From Stercorarius parasiticus (Eukaryota > Chordata > Aves > Charadriiformes > Stercorariidae), in NCBI GenBank assembly GCA_013396915.1, contig VWZL01000728.1, positions 558,001 to 622,000 on the forward strand: a DNA stretch of 64,000 nt. Reading direction: 5' to 3'. Below are positions 12,361 through 24,669 of this stretch, piece by piece. Within the stretch, counting starts at the first letter, position 1, and each line of letters begins with the position of its first letter. The notes below the pieces were generated by a model, which had not been told where the DNA came from, made no database searches, and saw only the letters and a program-made list of their open reading frames with translations. Made by a program: the position numbers and the translations under genes.

Positions 12361-15300
12361 ATCCAAAGCATAATGAAGGAAAGTGATCCGAAAGAGCTGA
12401 ATATATTATTAACTGTAACAAAAAAACCCCAAACACTGCTAGTTTTAATATGCCTATTACATTCTCAGACTGCACTCATGTACATCTGCACACTGGAAAT
12501 TTCCATCAAAGAAATACAGAAAGCTCAGACAGCTACAGATTCATATGGCATGAAAAAAAGAAAATGGGCCTTGAAAGAAACCAATAATTCTTGTGATCAG
12601 AGCAATCCAGCAAGACAGTAGTCAACCAAATCCCTCCAGTGGGGGCTGAGCCAGCATGGAAGCTCTCAGATTTACCACACATAGATCAAAGAGGCGTAAA
12701 AGACACAAGTCCAGACAAACAGGGCAGGCTAGCTTGCTCATATGGTTGCTCTGATAATTAAGGTTTACAGAGAGCACACATCCATGCTCAAATAATGCCC
12801 AAAAGGAGGCAGCCAGTACACAGCCTGCCTCTGGAAGGGTTTGACTCACATGCTGCTGAGTTATTCATGGCATATGAGCTGTGTAGAAGGGATCTTTTTC
12901 TTTTGTTTTGTTTTAATGTTGATGGGAGAATCTTTTCTTTTGAAAACAGCCTCCTAATGCATCAGGACAGCTGCCTGGGATACACCTCATTTAGCGGCAA
13001 TTGTCTCTGTAATGTTTATAACCCTCCCACCACCATCCAATATATAGTCATCATTTATCCTCTCATTTGCCTAACACAGTGTTAAAAAGCCCTTCCAGTG
13101 CTTTGTTTTGCTTACTTTTCCATTCCCTTGCTGTCCTCATGTCAGAGATGTTAAAACCTCTTTTGAACAACTGACATCTCTGTGTCAAGGATTTGTGACT
13201 GAAGGATGCTTTCTCCACTCTTTACCCTGCAGCCTCTCCCTCCTTTTTAATTACAAGCTTGGGACTGTGAGACACCATCTATCATTCCTCGTTTATTATA
13301 TTTAATAGATGCACATTTTGGGCTCTTCAACAAACTGACCAGACATATGGAGCATGTTAATCTGCTTGTGAAGTCTGCCCTTTTTTAAATCAACAATGCC
13401 ACTGTGTCCTCAGCTGAAATATCAGGAAATGAAGGGAAAAAAAATAAATAAAAATTAAATAAAAAAAAGAAACCAAGACACAACCAAACTACAAAGCTCC
13501 TAGTATCATTATTCAGATTCATCTGTGCAGTAGTTTGTGGCAGTCCAAACATGACTGCTCTGTTGTAAAAGCCTTTGCACACACGTGACACAACTTTACA
13601 TCTTTGCAACTGGTAACTTGCTCTGTGACTTCTGTTCCTATTAGAAAATGGAGTAATTTCACATATGAGTGAGTTGCTCGTAGTCATAAAGTTACTGGGG
13701 CTGGACTTCTGTGCCGATGTATTTTGTTTCTCAATACTGCCTCACACCCTGCCTTCATCACCTACACCATTAAATGCAGTGGCCTTCTCAAGGATCAGGT
13801 GTCACCACCCCGTTTTAATGATGATGTTCAGTTAGGTCTCTGTTTACTCCCTTGAGAAGCCATTGGATCTATGTACTGCATTTACTGCATTTTTCTAGCT
13901 TGGCGTGTGTAGTGCTTATCGTAGTGTTTCCAGCTGGACCCCATGCTAGGGTCCTAGGATGCTTCTCCGCCTGGAAAAAAGAAATACAGGCAATTCTGGT
14001 GATCAAATACAAAAACTACACTATATTTGAGACCTTCTATGTGATGAGAGTTGGGTGGGAACATAGACAGAAATTCATGCAATGATACATAAAACCCTAA
14101 GCCTCCAAGAGCTAAATCAAGAACATGGATGGCTTCCCAGACAACTTTCCACAAGGTGATGATCTTGAAACAGGATATGAGCATGAGCCTGCTTTTTGTT
14201 CTAGCCACAACTGACACGTGTGGCATTGATACCTTCCACACAGATAAGATTGAAAGCAACAGCTTTTCCCTTCGTGCGAGTGGTTCAGGAACCCCAGTAA
14301 AAATTGGTCTGAATGAACAGGCCTCCAACTATGCTTGGTCTGATAGCAGGGAGATCTGTTACACTAATGCTTCATCTGAATCGCATATCCACAGTGTGTC
14401 ATAGACAAAGCAGATAATCCTAGCCATAAGGAGAATAAAAATTTTCTAGGACACGCTGATGAAGTTCAGTAAACGCAGCTCAGGTTGACTGATCCAGGAC
14501 AAAATGTTTAGTTTCCATTTTCCCCGTTCCTTAACTTTCCCTGGAATAAGACAGATGAACAGTCAGCTCAATGATTTTGAGTAGTTCCTTGAGATTTAGA
14601 GTTTACTTGAGCAATAATATTACTCTGGGGCATTAAGAGCACACAAGACTGAAGAAGAGAAATTTGTAGAGAGCATGCAAGCATGAAAACTGGAATAAGA
14701 ACTATGCTGGTAGTGGATTTATGCTGTTTACCTCTCACTAATCATACAGGAAACTTGAATAGTTCTCCATCCTTTTGGTATTTTTTTTAGTGTGTTGAGC
14801 AACTGCATCATCTGACAAGTGGGAGCTTCATCTGTAAGTATATTGGTGACATTTGAAATAGGTCCATGAGAAGCGTGTGGCGGTGTTGAAATCTGCGTGC
14901 ATGAAGCTTTGGTCCTAGGAGAAATCCCAGGGGAGGTCCTGAAAATATCTTAGAGCTTTGATAAGAAGAATCATCCTCCAAGAAAGCAATGCATGATCTG
15001 AAAATGTAAAATGCAACGCAATACAGCCAAGTATTCCTTCCTGACCCAGCCTAGGTTTACAAGGCACTGAAAATTGGTCCTTTACAATGTGCAATAATGC
15101 AAATCCATCTATTCCAAGGGTGTTCCTGCCTACACTGAAAAAAAGAAAAAAGGCAAGGACAAAAATCGAAGACTTTGGACAATTTGTTATAGCTGCATGT
15201 GGTTGATAATTACTCTGGTATCAATTGCTGCTGAATAAGCCTTTGTCTTCCATGCTGAGTAACATTCATTCTTTGGTCAAAAGTTAGACGTATGGAGGGC

Positions 15301-15427
15301 TTCAGCTATAGTGTTTGTACCACTGTTCTGCTGTTGGGCCTGCTTAGTTTATACAGTGTAGACCAATGCTTTCTACTACTGTCTTGCTACTCAACTACTG
15401 TGTGTTGGCTGCTGGCCAAGCATTAAT
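12361..15427. other. Non-coding stretch, no gene seen
   Basis: No gene is supported. An A-rich simple-sequence run with AAAT-like units lies at 13435-13470. Open frames at 13852-14404 on both strands overlap each other, and none matches a family I know. No interspersed repeat was recognised. Confidence 0.6.
13435..13470. repeat. A-rich simple repeat with AAAT-like units
   Basis: The stretch is almost entirely A with regularly spaced single or paired T (AAATAAATAAAAATTAAAT then A8). It is low-complexity DNA. It could be a very old retroposon tail, but no element body was recognised next to it. Confidence 0.8.
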
Positions 15428-15712
15428 AGTACACAAGAACAGCTGTAGTGAATCAGATCAAAGGACCACCTGACCCAGGAACTAAAGAGTAAGGGAGACA
15501 ATAAGAGCTAGACAAACATGTATGGTGTTCCCTTGAAATAACCACCCTGCAGTCTGCAGCCTAGGGACCTCCTGAATCAGAGACTGTATCCACATCTCTA
15601 TGCTGAATAGCCCTCAAGAGACCTATCATCCTCTCTAAATGCATCTAATTGCTTTCTGAATCCAGTTATATTTTGCTCCTTGGCATGTTCAAAAGCTTCA
15701 TTTGTTACAGGC
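15428..15712 (-). repeat. Old CR1-family LINE fragment, 3' UTR region
   Basis: Read on the plus strand this is the complement of an amniote CR1 3' region, with the ordered landmarks intact: ACACAAGAACAGCTG (the complement of the GTTCTTATG-type CR1 end), AATCAGATCAAAGGACCACC, GTCTGCAGCCTAGGGACCTC, AATAGCCCTCAAGAGACC, and a TCTAATTGCTTTCTGAATCC box followed by AGTTATA. The order and spacing agree with consensus elements I remember from birds, turtles and crocodilians. The 3' end lies at about 15428 and the element runs to about 15712, where similarity fades. It is heavily mutated, has no intact frame and is long dead. Confidence 0.85.
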
Positions 15713-17391
15713 TAATGAGCTTAATAAGCTGAAGCTGTGTTTTTATTGAAAGGTTAATGATTGCAAACATTTAAATAGTTAAATCAACTTCTTAGCTGGG
15801 AGTGGGATCATGTAGGAAGGCAACAATAATCCTAACTTTTCTGGGAATGCTGCTGAGGATCTTTTGAGGCATTGTGAGTTTTGTGTCCTGATTGCTGGAT
15901 CTTAACTTATCACTGAGATGTTCTAGCTCACGCTGTTTCTGCTTTCACTTCTGTTGTGCTGAGTTTAGGTCACATTAAGTCCCAAACTGGGGCTATTTTG
16001 TTTTCACAGGCTGTTTGTGTCTCAAGCTACAGTCAATTTTGCAGTTCTTTAACATCTGTTGCTTAACACTATGTGACTAATTTATCTATGTGGATCATCA
16101 CTTGAGTTCCTACTGTCTGTAATGTTGGTCAATCAATCTATTGACAACTTAACAACTTTGTTTACTTCTTATAGTTTACTGTTGTGGCCGCTTCTTATGC
16201 TGTGGTGTTTTTATCACTACAAGTGAAATAACTGCTTTGTAACTGTAAAATACAGCTTTGCATTACGGCACTTGAGGAAAAACTATAAAAAGCTAGAACA
16301 AGGGACCTCTTATGCACTGGATGGCAATTAAAAAAGCACTACATTTTGGAAATAACTAAATATTATTGTTGATAATGTCACTTTTGGAGAATTAGAGGCT
16401 TTCCCTCTTCCAGGTGATTTAGGAAAAAAAAAAGAAAGGAACATGAAAAGACTATTATTTGTGTCTTACTTCCCAGGCATATCGGTTTCATGCAGTGCCC
16501 ATGTGAGCAGAGGAGTGAAATTAAGCTAAATGGCAGTAGAATAATTGCAGAGGTGGCTTCATCATGATGCCTTCATAAGGAAGTACTCCACTGCACTAAC
16601 TTTTAAGTTTAGTGCCTTTCCTATTGGCTGTTAGATCCCACTTGTTATTGTAATGTTGCATATTCTGCCTCCCTGTCTTTTGTTCTTGAACTGGCCAACA
16701 AAAGCAGGTAAATGAAGGATTCTGCAATCTGTATATATCCAGCTGACTACAGGGATAGACCATAAAGGCCCACTTGGAAAGCATACTGAACTCAACAGAG
16801 ACTCCCATTGACTTAAATGGGCTCTAGACCAGGCCTGAAATGAAATCTGTCTCAAATTACCAGTTGACAAAGATCCAGGACAGTGGTTTTATTTGGAAGA
16901 AGCTGTGAGACAGAAGTAGAACAGGCAAGACCAAAGCGATGGCAAAATAAAAATAATAATTTAGGCTGGTAATTGGGAGAAAGCTGCTAACCAGCAGAGA
17001 AGAGCTCTGGAAAAGGCTCTAGGAAGGACTAGCAAAGGGAAGAAACCCAACTGATTTGAGGATGAGTATTGATAATATTATGGGAGAGTTTTCATAGTTC
17101 TCCCACTTGCAACAGCAGAGCCAGACTTCAGAAAGTCCTTTCTCTGGTCCTACAGCCATTCATTTGCATTAACCTTCTTTTGTGTGGTTTCAAAGGTCTG
17201 GGATTTTTCCTTATGTAAACTAGCCCAGAGGGAAGGGAAGGGCAATTTGCTTTTAAAAATCTGTCTTTTTTTGGTCTTTTAAACACTGGAGGGGGAATGG
17301 TGCTGGAATCATTCCATTGGCTTCTGTTATGTTCAGTGCTTGCCTCTGATAACATGATTTTCCAATCAGCTTTTGTTGGTTTCAGGATGTG
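15713..17391. other. Non-coding stretch, no gene seen
   Basis: Unique AT-rich sequence between the CR1 fragment and the next MIR. The open frames at 16596-16870 on the minus strand overlap in two frames and match nothing I know. No repeats or RNA genes were recognised. Confidence 0.6.
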
Positions 17392-17540
17392 GAGGAGGCA
17401 CGGGACACTAGATAGGACAAGTTCCTGGGATCTGATAAGCACAGGTTCAGTTCCCTGCTCTGCTCCGTTTTTTTTTCACTATGGCTGTGAACAAGTCAGA
17501 GAAATCTTGCCATATCTTAGCACCTACTCTATGAAAAAAC
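17392..17540 (+). repeat. MIR-type SINE, nearly full tRNA head and core
   Basis: The tRNA-like head shows GCACGGGAC (17398-17406), then CCTGGGATCTG and the B-box-like GGTTCAGTTCCCTGCTCTGC (17444-17463). The core follows with GGCTGTGAACAAGTCA (17483-17498), corresponding to the GCTGTGTGACCTTGGGCAAGTCA box of MIR, and a decayed CAGTTTCC region ending near 17540. A short poly-T has expanded inside it at 17468-17476. This is the most complete MIR in the window. The pol III promoter boxes are too decayed to expect transcription. Confidence 0.75.
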
Positions 17541-17617
17541 AGTAGACATGTTTCCCCCTCCAAGAAGGGGCCATGGGGAGCTCCAGGGACACTCTAAGTG
17601 TCTATAATCTATAGCAT

Positions 17618-18007
17618 TTGAATTATTATAACTTAAATCACGAGAGTATAGCTGCCTCTCATTTATTACTCGTGTTGAGGGAACAGAAATACAGCTTCCA
17701 TAACCGTGACTCGTTTATGACACGATGTTCCACCCCAAAGGCCTCTGGTTCGATTTTCACTGCTAACCAGAATGTGAGGCTTTTGTCTAATGGAAGTTGC
17801 AGAACCCAAAAAGTAAGCACTACGTGGAATGGGAGCCATTTCCTTGGGAAACCTGTAGAAGGATTTTGGCAAGGGAGAGGAGCTGGCCACTGAAACCCAA
17901 GCTCTTTCAAATAAGGCAACACACCGAGTAGTACACGAAGGCTCAACCATTATTTTGAAATCTAGATGAATGGTGTTAAATCTAATCGTATTCTGAAAAG
18001 AGAGCAC
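17618..18007. other. Stop-poor segment open on both strands, nature unknown
   Basis: Three overlapping frames of 91, 95 and 113 codons, one on the plus strand and two on the minus strand, cover this stretch. It holds more CpG than its surroundings. A GGTTCGATT motif at 17747-17755 looks like a tRNA or SINE B-box, but no A-box or tRNA fold was found around it. It could be an unrecognised old SINE next to the MIR at 17392-17540, a conserved non-coding element or chance. No protein family is recognisable. Confidence 0.2.
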
Positions 18008-20142
18008 TTAAAGTATTGCACTGAAGGCCACTGAAAATGGGAGGAAAGAAATGAAGAAACAAGGGGAATATTAGTCCTTAAAAGGATGGAAAGGCTAAAA
18101 GGGTAACTCTTTTCCTCTGGCTAAGGAATAGAGAGGAGGCTGTCTAATCTTGCAAAGAAGAAAAGCCTGAAATATCCTGAGAGGCAATGCTGCCTTTTTA
18201 ATGTACACAGCAAGCTGATAGCCAAAGGCAGCAGAATAAACAGTGAAAGGGAACAGCAGAAGGCTGAGATTCAGTATGAACAGATACCTAAAAAAGTTAG
18301 GGAGCCTGCGGCTATGTGGTTTAACCAGACCACTAAGGATTTTTCCATGGTAGAGCCTCAGATGCTGAATTAAATTAGCACACATAACATCAAGCTGTGG
18401 CCATTGTCTTTAGGCACTTATTTTGCCCACTGCAAATGCAAATTAAGATGACTAGTCTTAACCCTTTCCTGCTGTTCACTAAGCTACATTAAAATGCAAA
18501 TTCCTTTGAATTTTCTGCAGGCACACCACCACCCATCACTGGAGCGTGGCTGTGTGAGCCATGAATCTCAGGCATGTGATAGAGCCATCAGTCACAGAAT
18601 CTCATAATCACTTTACTACACTCCCTAGTTCTGGAGGAGTGCCTGGTACCACGTGGGGCTTAGTGAACGGTCAATGCTCTGCATGCTTGGAAGAGATTCA
18701 TTTTCCTGCAGGTCCAATTGGCTGTGCCTAACTACAGAAAAACATCACTGGGCTTCTGGTTTCTCTGTCTGGGAAACTCAGCCCTTAATGGAACAGTCTC
18801 CAGTATTACTGGGAGCAGCAAATTTGACATGTACGTGGTTTGGCAAGTTTTCCTCTTGTATAATTGAGTCTGGGATTTGCTTTAGCACCTGCTGCTCTTT
18901 TTACAGTGCCAATTTATACCTCAGTAGGAATGTTTCCATATAATGCAGTTGTTTAAGGAAGTATTTTAATTTTGCAGTGCTTATCTATCTACCATTCAGA
19001 TCATGCGAATGTTTTGGATGTTGCTCTACTCAAATCTATACCATCTATTAAATTATTCTGATACACAAGTATTTCATAACCTCAGTTTTGTTTCCTTTAA
19101 TAACACCACTATCCACAGCATTATCTGAGGAGTTAAAAATCAAAACAAACCATACAAAAAAGCCATTGACCAAGTTATTTCTTTTACTTCCATATATACC
19201 TCTCAGAGCTCATTTAGCTGCGATTATTTTAAAAGATGATATATAGATTAGGAATAGTCTGCCTGAAAAAGTCTAACATAATTAAAAAGCAATTATGTAA
19301 ATGCAGGTGCTGAGCTTCCCACTAGCCATATGTTACAGTCTGAACACATCAACTTAAATACTTTTGGCTGTCCTAGAACTGGGAAGTCTTGGCTGAATTG
19401 TAACCTTGTTTGTTTAATGGAGATTGTGTACAAAATGAATGTTTTCAGTGATAGGGCTTTAAAAGTGAATCAAAAGCTCTTAAGAAACCGGGTGCCTGTA
19501 GGTGTTGGAGACACAGAGGAAGCTACTGAACCCAGTGGCATGGATTTCCTGGCTATGCATGGAGAAGACAAGGAAAGGAAAACAACGTATTGCTTCTTTT
19601 TCCAGTTGCTGGGATTTAGTATGCAACATCTTAAGGATCCATCCACTATTTGTGTGTTTATATTTTATCCCTAGGATTTCTTTCCTGTGCTTTAATGAAA
19701 TCTTGTCAGTATTGAGGGAACTACAGGCTTAAATACACAATTTTGTCTCTGGGACTATCCTGTGTGCAAGGGACTTGTTTTTCAGCATGAGTGACTGCTG
19801 GATGCCTATTATTTTTTCTTATTTTTTCCTCACAGTCGGAATTGTGCCATGTTCCCACAAGCAATTTGTATTGACCTTCAGCACAAACTAGCAGCTGGAA
19901 TTGAACGGCGGCCCTGAGAGGTGGCTCACAGTGTAGTGGAGTTGGAACCAAAGGCCTGAATTCATCCTGCTCCTCTTTAGTGTCTAACTTAGGAGTTTCA
20001 TTTATTCTAGTGTCAGGAGGCACTTCAAAGGGTTGTGAGAGATTGGCCAAGCCTTGCAAGATGTTCTAGGAGTGCCTCTCTTTCTCTCTTAATTAATGGA
20101 AAAGGGGACTTGGGATGAAAATGGCTTCTAGTGCAGGAGATA

Positions 20143-20215
20143 CAGTAAAGTGTCTAAAGTCATGTGAAAGTATCTGAATTGATATGGAATGAACCTGGGC
20201 TGCAGTCCGCAGCTG
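20143..20215 (-). repeat. MIR-type SINE fragment (weak)
   Basis: In antisense orientation the boxes AAGTGTCTAAAGTCATGTG (near 20148) and ATGGAATGAACCTGGGCTG (near 20184) correspond to the complement of MIR TCACATGACC...CAAGTCACTT and of the CCTGGGTTCNATTCC B-box. Spacing between the boxes fits. The fragment overlaps open frames on both strands and argues against those being coding. Confidence 0.45.
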
Positions 20216-23200
20216 GGACACTTTGGAAGCTTGCACTTCTGAGGCAGTGTGTGCTGGACAATGTGTTAGGGAAGAACTGGACGCTCATGTCAGACAAGAT
20301 CCTAGCACAGGTCATTAGGATCATCACTGATACAAGTCTGCCCACAGGCCCAAAACACAATCCTGCACCTTCAATAAGCCAGTTTCTTGGGAGACCACCA
20401 TGACTGAAGGTGGGGAACTCCTATTATACAAGGGTTTTTTTGATGAAGGGCTATTTGCAATCTTTGCCAGCTTGCTGCAACTTATGCTCAAGTAACAAGA
20501 CTGCCGGTGAAAGTACTAAATAAATATGCATGAAGATTCATAGTAAATCAGGCATTATTTTCAGTCAGAGCCACCAGAACAAGGTAGTCTTATCTGCTCA
20601 AGCTAGATTTCTTGTCAGTCACTCTTAGCTTCACCCTTATCAAGTCGTCACTGAATAGGCCTTAAAAACTGGAGGAGAAGTAGGTCAGAATGAAAATGCA
20701 ATTTAAAGCTCTTCCAGGAATATTGCACTTTTCCTTATTCCCTGACACGACAGACCCCTTATCAGTGTAGACACTCAAGGTCTTTCCCATCAATCTGTCA
20801 CATCTACCAAGGAATTAACTTCATCCAATCATCATTTTTACTCAAACTGCTTGAGACACAGGCCATACAGCACCTCTCTGGTGAAAACTATTACGCACAA
20901 AAACACTCTCAAATCAAAGAGAGCAACTGCTGTCAGACCCATAAATACCCTTTTCACAAAGAAATAAACATGTAGATATCAAACCAGGAGATCATATGGT
21001 CATTATTAGTGCTTATTTTAAATGAGCTCTTTTTCTTCTTGTTGTTCTTTGTGATTTTTTTTTTCCTGACAAGTAAGAGATCTGTCACTGAAAAACTGTA
21101 GGGATGTTTGCTTCTGCAATAATAAGGAAAAAAGCAACAAGTGACCCTATTGTTTTAAAGGGGTCTAAGGGCTATATTTAAAGAGATGTCATTTTTAGAC
21201 AGTGAGAGCAAGACTACTGCTGCTGATCAGAAACGCTCAAGTGTAAAATGTTTTCCCAGTGATTTTTCTTTTTCAGTCATCTATAAATTCGTAAGCACAG
21301 GAAAGGCCTGGGTGTGTCCAAAATATACTGTTCAAAACTTGTTTGTTGATTTTACTCTCTCCTGTAGTCCTGTGCCCTGTAGAATTGAGGCATTTCTCAG
21401 GGGAACTAAGACTTAGAGCTCCCAGATGACTCCACATAGCTTTGTTTTGCTCTGTATTTAATTAATGGAGCTCCTACCTGACCAGATGTCAGGTTCCTGA
21501 ACCAACCTGCTCTGCCAAGTCTCATCTCCCACTTTTTTTTTCCCCCTCTTGTTTTTCTGAGAGAAGGAGAGGACCATTACTTGGCCCATGCATTCAGTAC
21601 ATCACTGGAGTTAACCCAAATGTGCTTCAGACCCAGAATGAGCATAGATAGCTCTGTACAGCTGCCCACTGCTATCTCCTTCTCTTTTTGCATTTCCTTA
21701 GAAAAGCACTGGGGTATACGGACCACAAGGAGGGCATCAGACATTCCAGATGGTGGCTCAAAAAAGCAAATACATATAAATATCTTCTGTGCAAAAGCCT
21801 ATCAAGGGATACGTGTTAATTTTTAATAAGGGTTAACTTGTTCATAATGGAAGAACAGGTACTTTTTCTGAGGTTTGAGGAGGGGAAAGGTTACATTTTA
21901 ACATGTAAGTAGGTTTGCAAGAAAAATTGAGACCTTTAGGTGTTGGGTTTTGGGTTTTTTTTATTATATGCAATTGGTGACCTAAATTCTTGACTATCCG
22001 CTTTTCTGCTGTCCTGTCTTAAGGGCCTCACATGTGCAGCTTCCCTTGTAGGTTCTTCTATCTAGAGTTCTCCATGCCATGCACTTGGGTCTCATATTTT
22101 TGCCATAATAACTCCATCTCCCCACTTAATTAAAAAGGAATCAGCTATCTCATCTTCCAGGCTTTTTCTACCTAAGTCAAAATCTTTTATGTTAAGTCGG
22201 CATCCCAAATGACTCAAGATCATGACCAAAGATGGCACATCCTTTAGATCTGCAGTGGGTATCAGAGACTATGAGGAAAACATGTGAGAGTTAGCTTAAT
22301 GCCACTGTCTGCAGCAGACAAATGTAAGTGGATTATGTGCAGGTGAATGGACGTGCAATCAGTAGCCCCTAAGATGCTTCAAGGAAGATGGCATGTCATC
22401 ATGCATCTTGCTTGACTTGCCAGGACTAAGGCCATTTGTTAGAAATCCAGTGCAGAAAAGGCAAGCAGACAAGCTGAACAAATTGTTTGCATTTATAGAA
22501 AATAGAGAGCTAGAAACTGGATTATAGTAAATAGATTTCTCTGTGTCCACAGGGTTCCCATGGTATTAACAAACATTACCTTTTTTTTTCTTTTTCTTGT
22601 TTGTGTGGTTCCTTATGATTAGCAACAATGCTACTCAAAGCTATTCTTTTATCATGGAGACATAATTTAAAAAGTGTTCTTATCTAGCCTGCAACACACC
22701 ATGTCTTTCACTTGTCTTCCTACCTCCAGAATATGTGGTACATTTTGAGCTAGCCACACATGCAGTTCTTCCCTTGTCATCTGCTCCAAATCCCACTTGT
22801 ATCTCCAAACAAATGTGTAAAACCCAACCACACAAATCAATGAATTCTCTATGCAGTGCATTCAGGCACTCATTTATTCTAAAGTGATGCTATCCAAGCA
22901 AAGGGTTTGAAACATGCGGTGCTATCCTTCACCAGATGTTGGGCTGGTTTAAATGCAAATAAACACCCAAAGGGAAAACAAGACAATGAGATATAACTGC
23001 TGAGATATGGGCTACATTTGTGCACAACCAAATTTTCTTGTGGTTTCAGATCTTTTTCAAGTTTCTTTCCAGCACGATTTCATTCTTACCCTCTTGTGGT
23101 GGTATGTCCTGCTGAGTGCAGTATTCTTGCAAAGCTCCTGTTTTCCCCTTTGCTTCCTCATATATATCCTCAGAGTAACAAGGATGTATATTTGTCTACA

Positions 23201-24648
23201 AATTTTTACTTTCCCTGCTGGAAAAGTTTATGGTCCCTGTGTAGAGCAGAGCAGCAGCTCATCACTGCCACTGAGTCTGCGGAGTGACGGAACAGAGAGA
23301 TAAAGGCAGTGGGTTTTCTGCTGTCTACCATCAGTACTATCACTCAGGGTGAACCTCCAAATTTTTCACCCAATATCTCTTCTCAGATAGCTACCAAAAG
23401 CCCACCTAAGACTGATCAGTCTTAGAAGACTAAAAATTGGACTGAAAACTGGGTGAATATCTGGAGACCCTTTATATGGGCACATAGCCTTAGGGCAAAT
23501 GGGAGGAGAAGCCACAAGATGACATTGCTTCACAGTGATTTTCTTCCATGCAACAGGACAGAATGATAAGAGGAGGTTTCCCTTCAGGTCTCTTTGCTCC
23601 TCCCTCAAAAATATCCCCTCACCCCCTCGTCCTAAAGTGTCATAAATGCCCTTCTGACTTTTGTACACTTTCTGGTCCTTTGCTGTCTTTCTCCCCCCAC
23701 TCCCAATTACATACTCACATAAAGTCCTGTTCTTCAACTTTCCCTTCCTCTACTTCATTTAGTCTGTCCCCAGATTTCCCTTTATCCTTTCCTACATTCC
23801 ATTCTCGAGTCTTAGATCCTCCCTCTGCAAAATCAGTCTCCCTTCCATTGACTAAATACATATCAGTAGGTTTACAGTTGTGATTGCAGTCATTTGAGGA
23901 AGATGTCTGGCTGTCAAGACAATTCAGACCAAATACAGACCTTGGTCACTGGGAAGCTTCCTCTAAACACACACAGAAAAACCTGAAACTAAGCTGAGAT
24001 CACTCTGCTCATTTTTAATGACTGAAAGAAGACTTAGGAGGTACAAAGTAGGGGATAATTTCCATTAGAAAGAAATACTTAGCACTGCTTCTAATGCTGG
24101 GTTTTTGCAGGCGGCTCCAGATAAACTGAACAAGCTCCAAAAATTATTGCTCGAGGGAAAAGAAACTTTGCAAGAGTTTCTAACCATGCCTAACCAGGAC
24201 ACAGAGCAAGAGCATTTCAGTTTTAAAATACTTCCTAGGTTTGCGCTTAGAAGACTTCCATCACTGAGATGATTTCAGACACCCACAGAACATTATTCTA
24301 ATGAGAAGGGGAATTAAAGCAGAAGTACACCACTCCATCCTCTGGTCTAAAAGAAAATCCTAAATTCCTGCTGTGACACTGAGATGGCGTATCTCAATTA
24401 TAGAAACAAACAACATTATGGTGAAAGGATGAAAGCTCCTTCGTAATGCCTGTTTACTGAGGAAATAATGAAAGAAATAGAAATCAGGAGAAAACTAATA
24501 TGATTCATTTTCTTTTAATTACTAGCATGAAACACAATAGAGTATAATGTTTTGCAAAGGTTTTAGATGGCCTCTTGCTAAGGATAGTATTTTAAGCATT
24601 CTACAAAGGCTTAAACAAACTAACAGAATTATTAAATAAACAGATACG

Positions 24649-24669
24649 CATAATTTTTTAAAAATTATG
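24649..24669. repeat. Short perfect AT-rich inverted repeat
   Basis: CATAATTTTT (24649-24658) and its exact complement AAAAATTATG (24660-24669) are separated by a single T. A 10-bp AT-only palindrome is not rare in AT-rich DNA. It is listed as structure only. Confidence 0.85.

Noticed and set aside
23366..23883. Opposed frames of 123 and 111 codons
   Set aside because: They lie in a pyrimidine-rich zone that is depleted of stops on both strands.
24355..24410. Possible MIR head (AATCCTAAATTCCTGCTGTG)
   Set aside because: The sequence after it does not continue into the MIR core.
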